A stretch of 64,000 nt of DNA from Sambucus nigra (Eukaryota > Streptophyta > Magnoliopsida > Dipsacales > Adoxaceae). Below the pieces are notes generated by a model, which was given only the letters and a program-made list of their open reading frames with translations, ran no database searches and was not told where the DNA came from. Below, one piece after another: positions 1 through 10,839 of this stretch (its first letter is position 1; every line of letters begins with the position of its first letter). Location: NCBI GenBank assembly GCA_949130495.1, contig OX422211.1:447710219-447774218 (forward strand), read 5' to 3'. A program made the position numbers and the translations under genes.

Positions 1-2466
1 AAGTGGGCCACAGGAGTTAGAGAGAAGTTAGAGAGAAGTTCCAAAAGGGTTCCAAACCAAAACCGCCACCCACCACCACCGTTTTGGACGAAATTGTGAC
101 CGAAAAAAAGAGAGAGCCAACCCTTGAACACCAGCAACAATTCAGAACATCAAACTTAAGGCAAGTGATTTGGTTTCATTATTTCAATGAATATTTCCTC
201 CATGCTTAGTGTAGAAATTAAAGATTGTCTTGAAAAATTTGATGAAAAACCCAATGAATTTGATGTACAGCTCTAAACTTTGTTTAGGAATTATATGTAG
301 ATATATTCTGGATGAATTCAGTACCCCAAATATAACTTTTGATGATTTAAAAATGAATTAAAGAGTAGATTTATCATTGTTCTTGAAGAAAATAAAAAAA
401 CTAGGGTTTTTATTGAAGTTTTGATCCATATAAGGCCAATGATTGATGATTAAAAGGTTTTGGAATGTTAACAATGATTTGTTCTGGTTGTATGATGATC
501 CTATAACGTTAGATTATATTTTCATGCCTTGTGATGAAGTTTTGGGATGAATTTTGGATTGAAAAACGAAGCAGGTCATAGCCTATCTGGTGCGTTCGAT
601 CGATCGATACTCCCTGTTCGATTGATCGACCACCATCGATCAATCGACACTCCCAGGTCGATCGATCGACCTTCCCAGAATCGGTTATATTTCTCCTTGT
701 TGGATTTTAAAAATTTTGACCCTAGAAAATTATTGGTAGAAACTTTGTGAATACTATTAGATTCAAGGAAGACCAGTAGGCATATTTGTGAGACTCGAAT
801 TATAATTATAAGTCAAATTGGGAATTATATTAAACTTAATAAGGCTCGACGAGTGTGATACTATTTGAGATTTAGAAGTGATGAGTAAGTTTTAGATAGT
901 TGGATAATATAAAGTTAATGGCAGAAATGAGGACCTTAAGAATAGTGGATTTAAATGTGGAAATAATAGGAGACTTGGTAACCTTTGTGGGTTAGGCTTT
1001 AGGTACTTGAAACTACAACGTGAGATGTGTCGGCGGTCTGTATTATATATTATTCGGAGACTTAAAGATGTACAAATTGGAATAACGGTGTAGGAATGTA
1101 GAATATACCTTATTTAATGTTTTAAAATATCTAAGTGGTGTGATTGCATAGTATATGGACTTATGTGTATAACATACCTACCATACTTGCTATCATAGGA
1201 GGTCGGCTTTCGAACTGGGCCATCTAATCCTTGTGTGCTACGGAGGGATTTAGATTGGAACCTTAAGGACATAGGATTGTGAATGACTTATTTATGAGTT
1301 GATAAGTCAGCTGACCATGGGAGAATGGGTATGTGCGTGACCCATGGGTATGTGAACTATGTTCGCCTCCATTATGTGTGAATGTTTCTTATTGATACAA
1401 TTTCGGAGAGATTCGAAATACGTTTCCTTATGTACGTGATGTACCGGGACTCAATAGCAGAGTATGTGTGCACCGCAGCTTAGCCTCGGGGTGCCAAAAT
1501 TATATAATTATGATGAGATTTATATACTTGTAATTGAAATAGACTTTTTATTTAAATATAAGGGTGAGTACTAGTGACATTTTTAGTGGAGTTAAAAATG
1601 GAAATTTTACATAATAATTATTGTAAGGAAATTTGAGCAATAAAAAGGGTCACACGCACAGGTTATATTAGAATGTCTTGTTTTGACTCTCATATTATAA
1701 TGTAAGGTCAGGTCGTGAATTAAACTAGTTAGTTAGCCGCATAACTAGGACGGGTTACGAATACGTTAGATGTGCAGAATTAGTTGAGAGGTGAGGAACT
1801 CATGTGACTGCACGCAACTAACATGTATTTTATATTCACTGTTTAATGTTATTAAACACTTGCTATATTTTAAATTGTTTTCACATCGGGCTCTGACCCG
1901 TTTGCTTCCAAATCTGTTTTCTTGTAAACACCTTTTAGGTGCCCAGCCACAGGGACGCCAAGCTTAGGAGTTCCATTCCAGTGACGTGCTGTAGCTGCTG
2001 TGGAAGTTACAGGACGTCGATAGTAGACGCCTCCACTTTCTATATTGACTCCACTTTAGATTTATTCATCTGTAGGGCATGTCGCCCCTTTTTCTTTAGA
2101 GACAGCTTTATCACATTCAGTTCCATTTCAGTTTCGAATTTTAATTAATTAATTATTCAGACTTTGTATTTGGTTTTATTCAGTATTTGGATTGTTCAAG
2201 GGAGTGTTACTCCAGACTAAATTTTTATTCCAGCATTTTAGATTGTGATTGTAATGTGATTTTGATTTCTTTAGTTAATAATTTATTTGGATGCATGTTA
2301 ATTTAATTTAACAAAATTGGACAACTCACTTTTTAAATATTAGGTGGCTAGAAATTTTAGTTAAATGTTTTTCGACAGCGATGCTATGAACTGAACCAAC
2401 TTGACATTTTGTATTAATTTGAATAAAGGAGTAGCTACCCGATATTTAATTAGTCGGGGTGTCACA
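1..2466 (+). mobile_element. Tekay-like Gypsy LTR, 5' part outside the window
   Basis: This is the long terminal repeat of a Ty3/Gypsy family. It ends in GGGGTGTCACA at 2466. The same family lies inverted at 35425-38322 and 57708-60641: the block at 1-180 (GAAGTGGGC start, CCACC run, GCAAGTGATTTG) matches the reverse complement of about 59960-60140, and the last 150 bases match 35425-35580 and 57708-57860. No primer binding site follows the end, so it is a solo LTR or a 3' LTR. The left terminus is beyond base 1, so a target duplication cannot be tested. The Tekay/Del assignment comes from integrase and chromodomain remnants attached to the sister copies. No coding capacity is seen. Confidence 0.8.
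593..670. repeat. CGATCGAT palindrome cluster in LTR
   Basis: Four CGATCGAT or CGATCAATCGA-type near-palindromes occur in about 80 bases, separated by short linkers. In the sister LTR at 57708-60641 a TCGATCGATCGA block holds the corresponding place (59505-59546). In the sister LTR at 35425-38322 a different palindrome family holds it (37034-37210). Function unknown. Confidence 0.85.
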
Positions 2467-2788
2467 GTTAATCCATTTGGTGGGTCAGTTCAAAGGTTCC
2501 CCCCTTTGCCATGTCTTCCACAATATACCTCTTGCCTACAAGGGCAATCATTCATTAATACGTGTGGACAAGCCATTTGATATACCCAAATGTACATGAA
2601 TTGACTCATGATAAACCTCGTAAACATGGTACGTGTTAGAGAAAATTTTATATACTCGACATACATGAATGAGTTCCATGTTATATACCTCCCGTCCTCA
2701 GTTCGATACAGAGATACGATGTGGGGAGAATCATTTTATATACGTTAAAGGTACTAGGCTAATGGAAGGTGGGAATCATATCTCTTAG
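2467..2788. other. Unassigned AT-rich spacer
   Basis: No ORF, RNA gene or recognisable repeat is seen between the LTR end and the CACTA terminus. Confidence 0.5.
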
Positions 2789-3080
2789 CACTATGCAAAA
2801 AACATGTCATTTGTCATGATGAAAGACCTTAAGAAATGGCACTTGTCAAGGTTAAAGACCGTTACAGGAATGGTGTTGACAACTACTTTATCACGGACTT
2901 GTTAAGATAAAAGTCCGTGGCAAGCTCTCCTTTGTCACAGTCAAAGTCCTTGACAACTAATACTTGTCATGGACTTTGACCGTGATAAGTTCGTCACAAC
3001 TATTAACATGTCACGGACTTTGACCATGACATGTCCTTGATAATTTTCCTTGTCACAGTTAAAGTCCGTGATAGTACTGG
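2789..3080. mobile_element. CACTA (En/Spm) terminus with subterminal repeats
   Basis: The stretch opens with CACTATGCAAAAAACATGTC, the form expected of a CACTA terminal inverted repeat. About 280 bases follow that are filled with direct and inverted copies of a motif close to GTCACGGACTTTGACCGTGA. Clustered subterminal repeats of this kind are the transposase-binding region in En/Spm elements. The LINE 3' end begins right after it. A TNP2 relic lies about 8 kb to the right and may belong to the same element, but I found no matching right terminus, so the pairing is an inference. The 3-bp target duplication cannot be confirmed. Confidence 0.65.
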
Positions 3081-4690
3081 GAAGCAGAATAAAAAATATT
3101 ATTGGGCAGTAAGGCCAATACCGCTGCTCCTATAGCAATAATCAATGACATCATCATCATCATCATCCTTGTCTTAATCCAATCACATGGGTTCGGCCAC
3201 TTGGATTGTCTTTTTCCATTATAATCTATTATAAGAAATATTATCATTCAAGTTTAAATCCTTAATATCTCTCTTAATAATTTCCTCCCATGATAGCTTA
3301 GGGCGGTCCCTTTCTCTTTTACCCTCTATTTTCAATAACCTTTCTCTTTTTGTAGGTGCATCTACTGGTCTACACAATAAATGTCCATACCATCTAAGTC
3401 TACTTTCTCTTAATCTATCACTAATAGGTCCTAACTTTTCTCTCACATAATGGTTTTTAATCTTGTCAGTTCTGGTAATTCCTATCATCCGTCGGAGCAT
3501 CCTCATCTCACTAATATGGAGACTTTATTCATGTTTTTTTAAATCCCAATATTCTGCTCCATAGAGGATCACTGGCGGCCTAACAGCTGCTTATGTTCTA
3601 TAAAAAAATTCTCAATTTATTATTTATATTCTTATCACATAACACCCTACTTGTTTGTCTCCATTTCATCCAACCAAATGATATTCTACACGTAACATCC
3701 ACATCAATATCTTCATTAATTTATATCATTGAACTTGAATAATGAAATTTATTATTTTAGTTTATCACCTTTTCTTTAATCTTCAACATTATCCTATCAA
3801 AAGCCTCATTATTGAATTTACTTTCCATAAATCCAGTTTTATGTCTACTGATTATTAGTCCCATAGATTCTAAGGCATTTCTCCAAGTATTACACTCTCA
3901 TTGCTAAGGCCTCCTTTGAAGTGTGTACTAAAACTATATCATCGTCAAATAACATACATCATGGTACACCTTCTTATATGTCCTTAGTAATCTCATCCAA
4001 TACTATGGAAAATAAGTAAGGACTTAAAGTCGATACTTGATGTAGACCCACTTTAATCGAAAAATCATTACTTTCTCCACAAATAGTTCTTACTCTAGTC
4101 TTTATGTTATTATACATATCTTCAATAATTTTAATATAACTCATAGGGTTTCTTTTCCTCGTTAAGGTCCACCATATTATATAACTAGGTACTCTATCGT
4201 ATTCCTTTTCTAAGTTTATAAAGACCATATGTGAATTTTTATTCTTACTTCTACATTTCTCCATTAACTGTCTTAATAAGTAAATAGCTTCCATGGTGGA
4301 TCTCCCTAACATAAATCCAAATTGATTATCCAAAATATTTGACTCATTTCTTAATATTTTTTTTATAACCTTTTCCCATAATTTCATAGTGTGATTCAAC
4401 AGTTTGATTCCTTAATAATTACCGAAGTTTTGTATATCTCCTTTATTTTTATTGAAAGATATTATGGTGATTTTCCTCCACTCATCTAGCATGTTTCCTT
4501 TTTTTAAAATTTTTATTAAATAAACATGTTAACCATTCTTAACTCTATACTTCCAAGTGGTCTCCACACCTCCATGGGTTATCGGTCCAACCGCTTTATT
4601 CCTTCCCATTTTTCTTACCAATATATTTACTTTTTTTTCTAGTAATTGGACATACCATTCCTATATTCGATCCAATATTTTCGATATGTT
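3076..4690 (-). mobile_element. 5'-truncated LINE retrotransposon
   Basis: This is the 3' half of a plant L1-type non-LTR element on the minus strand: reverse transcriptase, then the C-terminal region, then a 3' end at the left. Close to the 3' end a run of TGATGATG units (plus 3147-3170) precedes the tail peptide. No endonuclease part is present, consistent with the usual 5' truncation of LINEs. It separates a CACTA terminus from the rest of that region, so it probably inserted into the CACTA element. Flanking duplications were not identified. Confidence 0.8.
3219..4680 (-). pseudogene. LINE ORF2 reverse transcriptase, C-terminal half
   Basis: The reading runs from about 4680 down to 3219 with stops and shifts. 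The part at 4400-4680 keeps the degraded N-terminal RT block (GKAVGPD...EVWK and DEWRKS-like peptides). The 141-codon open stretch at 3974-4399 carries NQFGFMLGRSTMEAIYLLR, MVFINLEKEYDRVPS (the first catalytic aspartate block, FxDxxKAYD, here with D changed to N) and GLHQVSTLSPYLFSIVLDEI (normally GLHQGSxLSPxLF, so G is replaced by V). The 95-codon stretch at 3219-3506 is the typical LINE C terminus (RMIGITRTDKI, RLRWYGHLL, RPVDAPTKR, RPKLSWEEII). Changes in catalytic positions and many stops make it non-functional. Confidence 0.85.
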
Positions 4691-5219
4691 TTTGGGGATA
4701 TTCTTCAACAATAATTAACAACAATCAACACCAATATTCATAATAACCAATCACTAACAAAATATAAACAAGAAACATAATATATAAACCCAAATTTTAA
4801 TGTTAAATACAAATTATTACATAAAAATTAAATGTTAATTGATTATCAAGTTAGGGGAGAAAGCAAGGCCATATAATATAGGAATCAATACAGCCCTTAA
4901 TATGTTGTACACCACATTATCCATTCAACCACAAGGCTTCATTCTCTTTCTTCACCCAAAACTTTAGTGATGCATACCCGAGCCTCTTGAGACTGAAGGG
5001 GATGATTATGCACCAAGGAACCTGGGTGTATAATTTGGTCCCTCAACCTCCTAGTTATTCTATTGCCTCCCCGTAAGTCTAGTAAATTGACTATATCCCA
5101 ACCAATTGTAAATAGAGTCTGGGCAGTTAGGCCGGGGTGGGGGTGGCGAATAAGTCATATGGAGATAAGGGGTGTATCGGTGAGTGTGAGGGTGACGGTG
5201 AGAAAGATGGAGTAGTGGT
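4691..5219. other. Non-coding stretch between LINE and Athila-like LTR
   Basis: AT-rich sequence with no usable ORF. By position it may be internal CACTA sequence, because CACTA transposase remains resume beyond the Athila-like insertion at 10800, but nothing in the sequence itself proves this. Confidence 0.4.
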
Positions 5220-6473
5220 TGATTCATATCAAATATTGCATTTATTTACCCTTTTTACTTATGCATTTTAGCCCCCTCGGGTATCTTAATTCCTTATTTA
5301 TTCTTATTAACCAAACAATCTCTTTTATGTATGTTTATATGCTTTGCAAGGTATAATTGAGCTTTTGTAGGTGTTAAAGTACTTAGCGTAAAGTTTGGTC
5401 GCATTTCGAAAAAAAATCATCATAAAGAGAACATTCAAGTACTTTTAGTCATTTTACCATTTGGGTTTCTAGCCCAATGTCTTTATAGAAGTTTTATCCA
5501 TTGAGTTAGCTTCGTATGGCCTCTGATTGCGCTTAATTTTGATTTATAACGAAGAAGTTATGGTGTTTTTGTATGTTGATTCGAGATGAAGATCCATACC
5601 TTTAATCGATTCGGTCATTTTGGGGGAATCAATTCGGGCACTGTAGCAGTCCACAAATTACTTTTTTGGATGTTATTTACTTGATATATAGGGTAAAACA
5701 TTTGCTTAAGTTAGACACATTATTTTGTATCAGATTTTATTTTAGTTTTAGGGTTTTGGAGTTAGTTTTTAGGAGCTTTTTCCCCATTCTCTCTCCTATG
5801 GTTTGGATTGTAAGTTACTATTCATCATCTCCTACCATGTATTTATTTCCTTTTACTTATTATTTTTCTTTGTAACTAGTCATAATTCAATATAATTAGT
5901 TTTGTGGTTTAATTCTTGTTTTCATTTGTTAATTAGTCTTATTTATTGTCCTTAGTATGCGTAGCATCTAGTTTAAAGACTTGGATCATATTTCCACCAT
6001 TAATGGGTATTGAGATTTAAACACTAGGGTTTGGGTTGAATGACTTTTAGTTCAAAACTTGTGTATTAATGCTATAATTTTAGGCGTTTAACTTCATTTG
6101 TCACACTATGGTAGTGCTTATAGCAATACTGCGACATTAATCCATTCGATTGAAAGTTAAATCTTTCATTATTGAATTTAATTTTTTCATGTTTGATGAC
6201 CAAATTCCTTAGTGTGTGTTATTAGCCCATCTTGGGGAAATGGTAATTTAATTTCCTTATTGCCTAGGGTTAATTCCATTCTCACCATATCATCTTTTAC
6301 TTTTCCCCTTTTTCTAAGTGTTAAATCAATTTAATCCTAAATATCGTTCCCTATGGATTCAATCCCTACTTGCCACTACACTTTCATATATAGTGTGCCA
6401 AGTTGTGGTATCTTTTTGTATAGGGCGTAAAAACCCATCGACATATTTTAAATACGAAGTTTATGCCTCATCA
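5220..6473 (+). repeat. 5' LTR of Athila-like element
   Basis: 1254 bases. It aligns end to end with 9482-10799, including ATATTGCATTTATTTACCC near the start and GGTATAATTGA around 5350 and 9610. A TATA-like ATATATAGGGTAAAA at about 5685 lies 50-80 bases downstream of a pair of AATCGATT-type palindromes (5603-5638). Confidence 0.85.
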
Positions 6474-6477
6474 AAAA

Positions 6478-6495
6478 TGGCGCCGTTGCCTTGGA
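6478..6495 (+). promoter_or_regulatory. Primer binding site (tRNA-Asp type)
   Basis: TGGCGCCGTTGCC lies four bases after the LTR end. The first 13 bases fit the canonical site; the last bases (TTGGA instead of GGGGA) have decayed. Confidence 0.8.
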
Positions 6496-6638
6496 GCGAT
6501 TTACTTTAAGATTTTAGTGTTTTAGCACTGTGTGTATATATTGTATATTCCCTTTAAATTCTATTTTACTTGTACTAAATTGTTTTGACAAAATTGAAAT
6601 TTTGGTACTCGTCACGTATCTGAATTGACCACTTTGAA

Positions 6639-7509
6639 ATGTCTCATTCTAACTCTTTAGATAATTCTAATTGTTATGATAATAATTCTCATAGTTGCAC
6701 TCCTAAGACTATGAATGAATGCTTTCGAATTATTTAAAATGAAAGAATTGAACGTGAAATTCAAGAATTTATAGTTAATCACTCATTGTCTTGAGAACAA
6801 ACTATGCGGAATGGGGAATCCTCTAACTATCAGCAAACCTCCTAAGAAGATGTTATGTTTTCTTTTTGGCTTGATCAGAAGTTAACGGAAAATTAATTGA
6901 ATGACCAAGTCGAGAGTCATAAATCTTGGTCTTTAGGAAATAAATGACCAACTCAATGAAATGATATCTTCTTCCGCAAGCTTGGTTGAGGTTAAAACTA
7001 GCATTTCACCTCCCTTTTTTAAAGAAGACATCATTGAGAGATATCCAAGCACTTTAGAATTTCAACCTCTTATCAATATTTCAAATTCTATTAAGGTTGA
7101 AGGCCCTTCATTTCCTTGGTTTCCCATCATTATCGAACCATTAAATCAATCACAAGAATCGAATGAAAGTGTTAAGGACTTTGACCCGATTCTTGAATGA
7201 GAATGTTACTTTTATTCACTCACACTTGCCCCACCTCTCATTATAATTAAAAAATCATCGGGAGATGATTTTGATTTTATTGGGACCTATTTGGTCTTGT
7301 CCCCCATTTTATCCAAACTCCCATCATCCACCTAAAACTTTTAATTGATGATGGTTCATTTATTCTGCCTTACATATACCTTCTGTTAGTTAAACGGAAT
7401 TCGTATCTTCCGAAAGGTATGCATGCAAATGAAGAACCACTATTGATTCATCAACATCAAATCGTATTTTGGGTGGACCCTCTAAAATTTCAACTTCTAG
7501 TGTATAGTT
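6639..7509 (+). pseudogene. Possible gag remnant of Athila-like element
   Basis: This is the only part of the interior with protein-like composition. It opens with an ATG and a serine/asparagine-rich peptide shortly after the primer site, where gag should begin. It then runs through several stops and at least one frame change into a 79-codon open stretch (6961-7200) rich in P, S and I. I recognise no domain in it. The position supports gag; the sequence alone does not. Confidence 0.25.
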
Positions 7510-9468
7510 AGTTAGAAGATAAAATTGTAGATTGTAAATAGTTAGTTTGATTTTTCTTATTACTTATAGTATAGTGTAATTAGTTAAATTTTAATTTTTC
7601 TTCTTTGTTATTTTTGGTACTAACATGTTTTTTAAAATCAATGGACTTGTGTTATCCGTAGATCGCTCCACTCTAGGTAATATCCTTTTTTTACTCTCTT
7701 TATATTATGTTGTTGATTCGCATTGAGGACAATGCAATATTTAAGTTAAGGGTGTGGGTTATTCTTCCCATTGCTTTTTGAGTTTCACTAATTTGATCAC
7801 ATGTTCATTCCAATCATGCTTTTGTTGAAAATTTGAAATTTTCAAAGATATTTTCCTTCTTTTTTCTTCTTTATTCGGCTTTTGCCTTTGTGTTAAATGA
7901 TAGATTTTAATGAATTCCCGATCCAACAGACAATTCAATAATGCATGTTCTCGATTTTAGACTTTAGCATTCAAATACCCATGAGCACGTGCGCTTTTCC
8001 TATTTAATTGATTTGGTTTAAGGCCTTTATAACTCGGTAATCTTTAGATGCATTGTATATACTTACACCAAGTGAGCATTGGCCTTTTCTTATACAATAT
8101 TCTTTCCTCATTGAAAACATTAAAGTCGTTGGTAATCTCACTATTCTTTCATTGATTGTTAATTAATTGAGTTCATATTAAATGTGTTACTTGATCATGA
8201 TTTTCAAAATTGTTTTGACTCAAGAATGGGGTAAATTTTAGGAAATGATCATAGGCCCTTTTTGTTATATCAACCATATTGACCTTGACCACACCTTAAA
8301 TGTTTTCCCTTGTTAACCCCTTTGAGCTTAAATATATCTGCTCATTTCATTACCTAAAATCCCAAACTAACTCTAAATTGGAGTTATAAACCATACATAT
8401 TACCTTCCATACCTTTATTTGGAATGATACCTGGGATTGAATGATGTTTTTGTTGTGTGGTTGCAATTAAGCATGTGAGAGTGAAAAACAAAAGAAAAAG
8501 CAAAAAACAAAAGAAAAGAAGAGAAAATAAAGAAAACAAAAGAAAGAGAATGTATTTCCATATTGTGTACATTGTTCAATAATCTTTGTTACTCTCCAAT
8601 TTCATATCTAATGCTTGTTATGAAAATCATATTCCAATTTTGAAATTGCCCATAATTTTTTTATTATCCCAATTTTTTCATCCCCTAACACCTTTGAATC
8701 CATAATATCCCCTTTTTTTATGACCTCAACACCAAGCCTATATTACATCCCTATAAAAGTCTTGTGTGATCCTAGGGTGAATTTGATTTGAAAGTCATAA
8801 TAATTGCAATAAACTTTGAAAATTAATTTCACTTATTTAACGAGGATATCCTGTCATTGAGATTACAAATTTTCTTTTTATATATAGCATTCTTCATTCA
8901 TGACACGTGCACTACCTAATTTCCATTTACATTTACTCTTTATGCCCGCCTATCCCATGTATTACCTCTCGGTCTTAGTGATTTCATTTTTTGAGTGTAA
9001 TATCCAAAGATTATTGAATGTCATGCACGCTTTAATGTTTATTATCTAGTTAAGAAAAGTTTTGCCAAATCATACTATTTCCATGTGCTCGCTTTTCCTC
9101 CCACTTTTAAGATTTCAATCGTGATTTAAGTCGTTCTATAGTGTTAATAACTACGGATTTTTGTGTGAATTCATTCATTTTGCTAATAAAATGTTGAAAT
9201 AATTTTCGTTATTGTTGAGCTTGTCTTTTTGGTTCATTGGGAATGTTTTGGGGAAAAATTTATCTTTGTGGGTTTCATCCCAGAAAACCCTCATGAGACA
9301 ACACTCATCCACTATGGTAACTTAGGGGTTTAATGGCTTTTTGCATATGCTAAATGAAATCGTTCACCCGTGAAAATGGCATTTATCTCCTTTGTACATA
9401 TCTCCTCTCTTGTTTTTTACTTTTATCCTTTTTTCTTTGCATTTCATTGCTAGGGACTAGCAATGTGT
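7510..9468 (+). other. Non-coding interior of Athila-like element
   Basis: AT-rich, with no coding signal. It contains the GACAATGC/AAGTTAAGGG signature (7721-7759) that in Athila-type elements sits near the end of the coding region, and a purine-rich A/G run at 8485-8552. Confidence 0.6.
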
Positions 9469-9481
9469 AAGTTAGGGGGTG
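9469..9481 (+). promoter_or_regulatory. Polypurine tract
   Basis: AAGTTAGGGGGTG directly precedes the 3' LTR, at the position used to prime plus-strand synthesis. Confidence 0.75.
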
Positions 9482-10799
9482 TGATTCGTCTCGAATATTG
9501 CATTTATTTACCCTTTTTACTTATGCATGTTAGCCTCCTCGGGTACCTTAATTCCTACAAATATGCTTATTAACGAGACAACCTCTTTATGTATGTTTAT
9601 ATTCTTTGCAAGGTATAATTGAACTTTTGTAGGTGTTAAAGTGCTTAGAGTGAAGTTTGGTCACATTTTGAGAAAGTTTCATCATAACGGGAACATTCTA
9701 GGCCATTTTAGTCATTTTATCATTTGGGTTTCTATCCCAATGTCTTTATGGAAGTTTTAACCCTCTGATTTAGCTTCCCATAACCTTCGACCGTGCCTAA
9801 TTCTGATTTATAAGGAAGAAGCTATGACATTTTTTGTGTGCTGATCCAAGATAAAGATTCGGACCTGTCTTAGGAGAATCGATTCGGCCATTTTAAGGGG
9901 ATCGATTTGGGTACTGTAGTAGTCCGCAAATAACTTCTTGGAGATTTTTTTTCCTTGGGTATATAGGGGGTAAATTCACTTAAGTTAAACATATTATTTT
10001 GGATCAAATTTTAGTTTAGTTTTAGGGTTTAGGAGTTGGGTTTTGGGAGCTTTTTCTCTCTCTCCTATGGTATGGTTGTAAGTTTCTATTCATCATCTCC
10101 TTCCTTGTATTTATTTCCTTTTACTTTTTTTTTGCTTTGTAACTAGTTTTCATTCAATATAATTAGTTTTTGTTTGTTTAATTATTGTTTTCATTTGTTA
10201 GTTAGTCTTATTTATTGATCTTAATATGTGTAGTAGCTAGTTTAAAGGTTGGGGTTATTTTTACACTATTAATAGGCATTGAGCTTTAAAAGATAGGGTT
10301 TGGTTTAAATGACTTTTAATTGAAACCATGTGTATTAATGTTGGAATATTAGGCGTTTATAGCGATATTGCGACATTAGTGTTTATAGCGATATTGCGAC
10401 ATTAATCCATTTATGACCATTTTCGATTGAAAGTTCAATCCTTCATTATTGAATTTAAATTCTTCATGTTTGATGTTTATAATTATATGCTCGGATAATT
10501 ATTTTTTAACCAAATTCCTTATTACATATTGTTAGCCCATGATGGAAAAATGATCTTAATCTTGTTTTTGTAATTTAGTTTCCTTATTTCCTAGGGTTAA
10601 TTCTATTCTTACCATATTATCTTTTATTTTCCCCCTTTTCTAAGTGTTAAATCAATTTAATCTCAAATATTGTTCCTTGTGGATTCGATACCTACTTGCC
10701 ATTACACTTTCATACATAGTGTTCCAAGCTTTGGTATCCTTTTGTATAGGGCATAAACACCCAACGACATGTTTTAATTAAGAAGTTTACACCTCATCA
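9482..10799 (+). repeat. 3' LTR of Athila-like element
   Basis: 1318 bases, matching 5220-6473. It is longer mainly because of small insertions, including a local duplication of TTTATAGCGATATTGCGACATTA at 10357-10405. AATCGATT-type palindromes occur at 9876-9910. Confidence 0.85.
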
Positions 10800-10839
10800 A
10801 TGCCCCCCTCATCTACTACTTTATCCTTGTCATTCCCTG

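Larger units (their letters stand above)
5220..10799 (+). mobile_element. Non-autonomous Athila-like Gypsy element
   Basis: Two long direct repeats (5220-6473 and 9482-10799) both open with TGATTC and end CTCATCA. They flank a 3.0-kb interior. The 5' LTR is followed by TGGCGCCGTTGCC at 6478, the start of the tRNA-Asp-type primer site used by Athila and related Gypsy elements. AAGTTAGGGGGTG just before the 3' LTR is a polypurine tract. The interior has no recognisable protease, RT, RNase H or integrase. A second tract-like signature (CATTGAGGACAATGC then AAGTTAAGGGTGTGGG, 7721-7759) marks where pol was probably lost. The flanking bases (GTGGT left, ATGCC right) do not form a 5-bp duplication. 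Confidence 0.85.

Noticed and set aside
593..670. GATC/CGAT-rich block as a CRISPR array or a methylation-dependent origin
   Set aside because: Spacing is irregular, there are no unique spacers of constant length, and the context is a plant LTR.
8384..8572. 62-codon F/L-rich ORF
   Set aside because: It is an artefact of a purine-rich A/G run read on the opposite strand.
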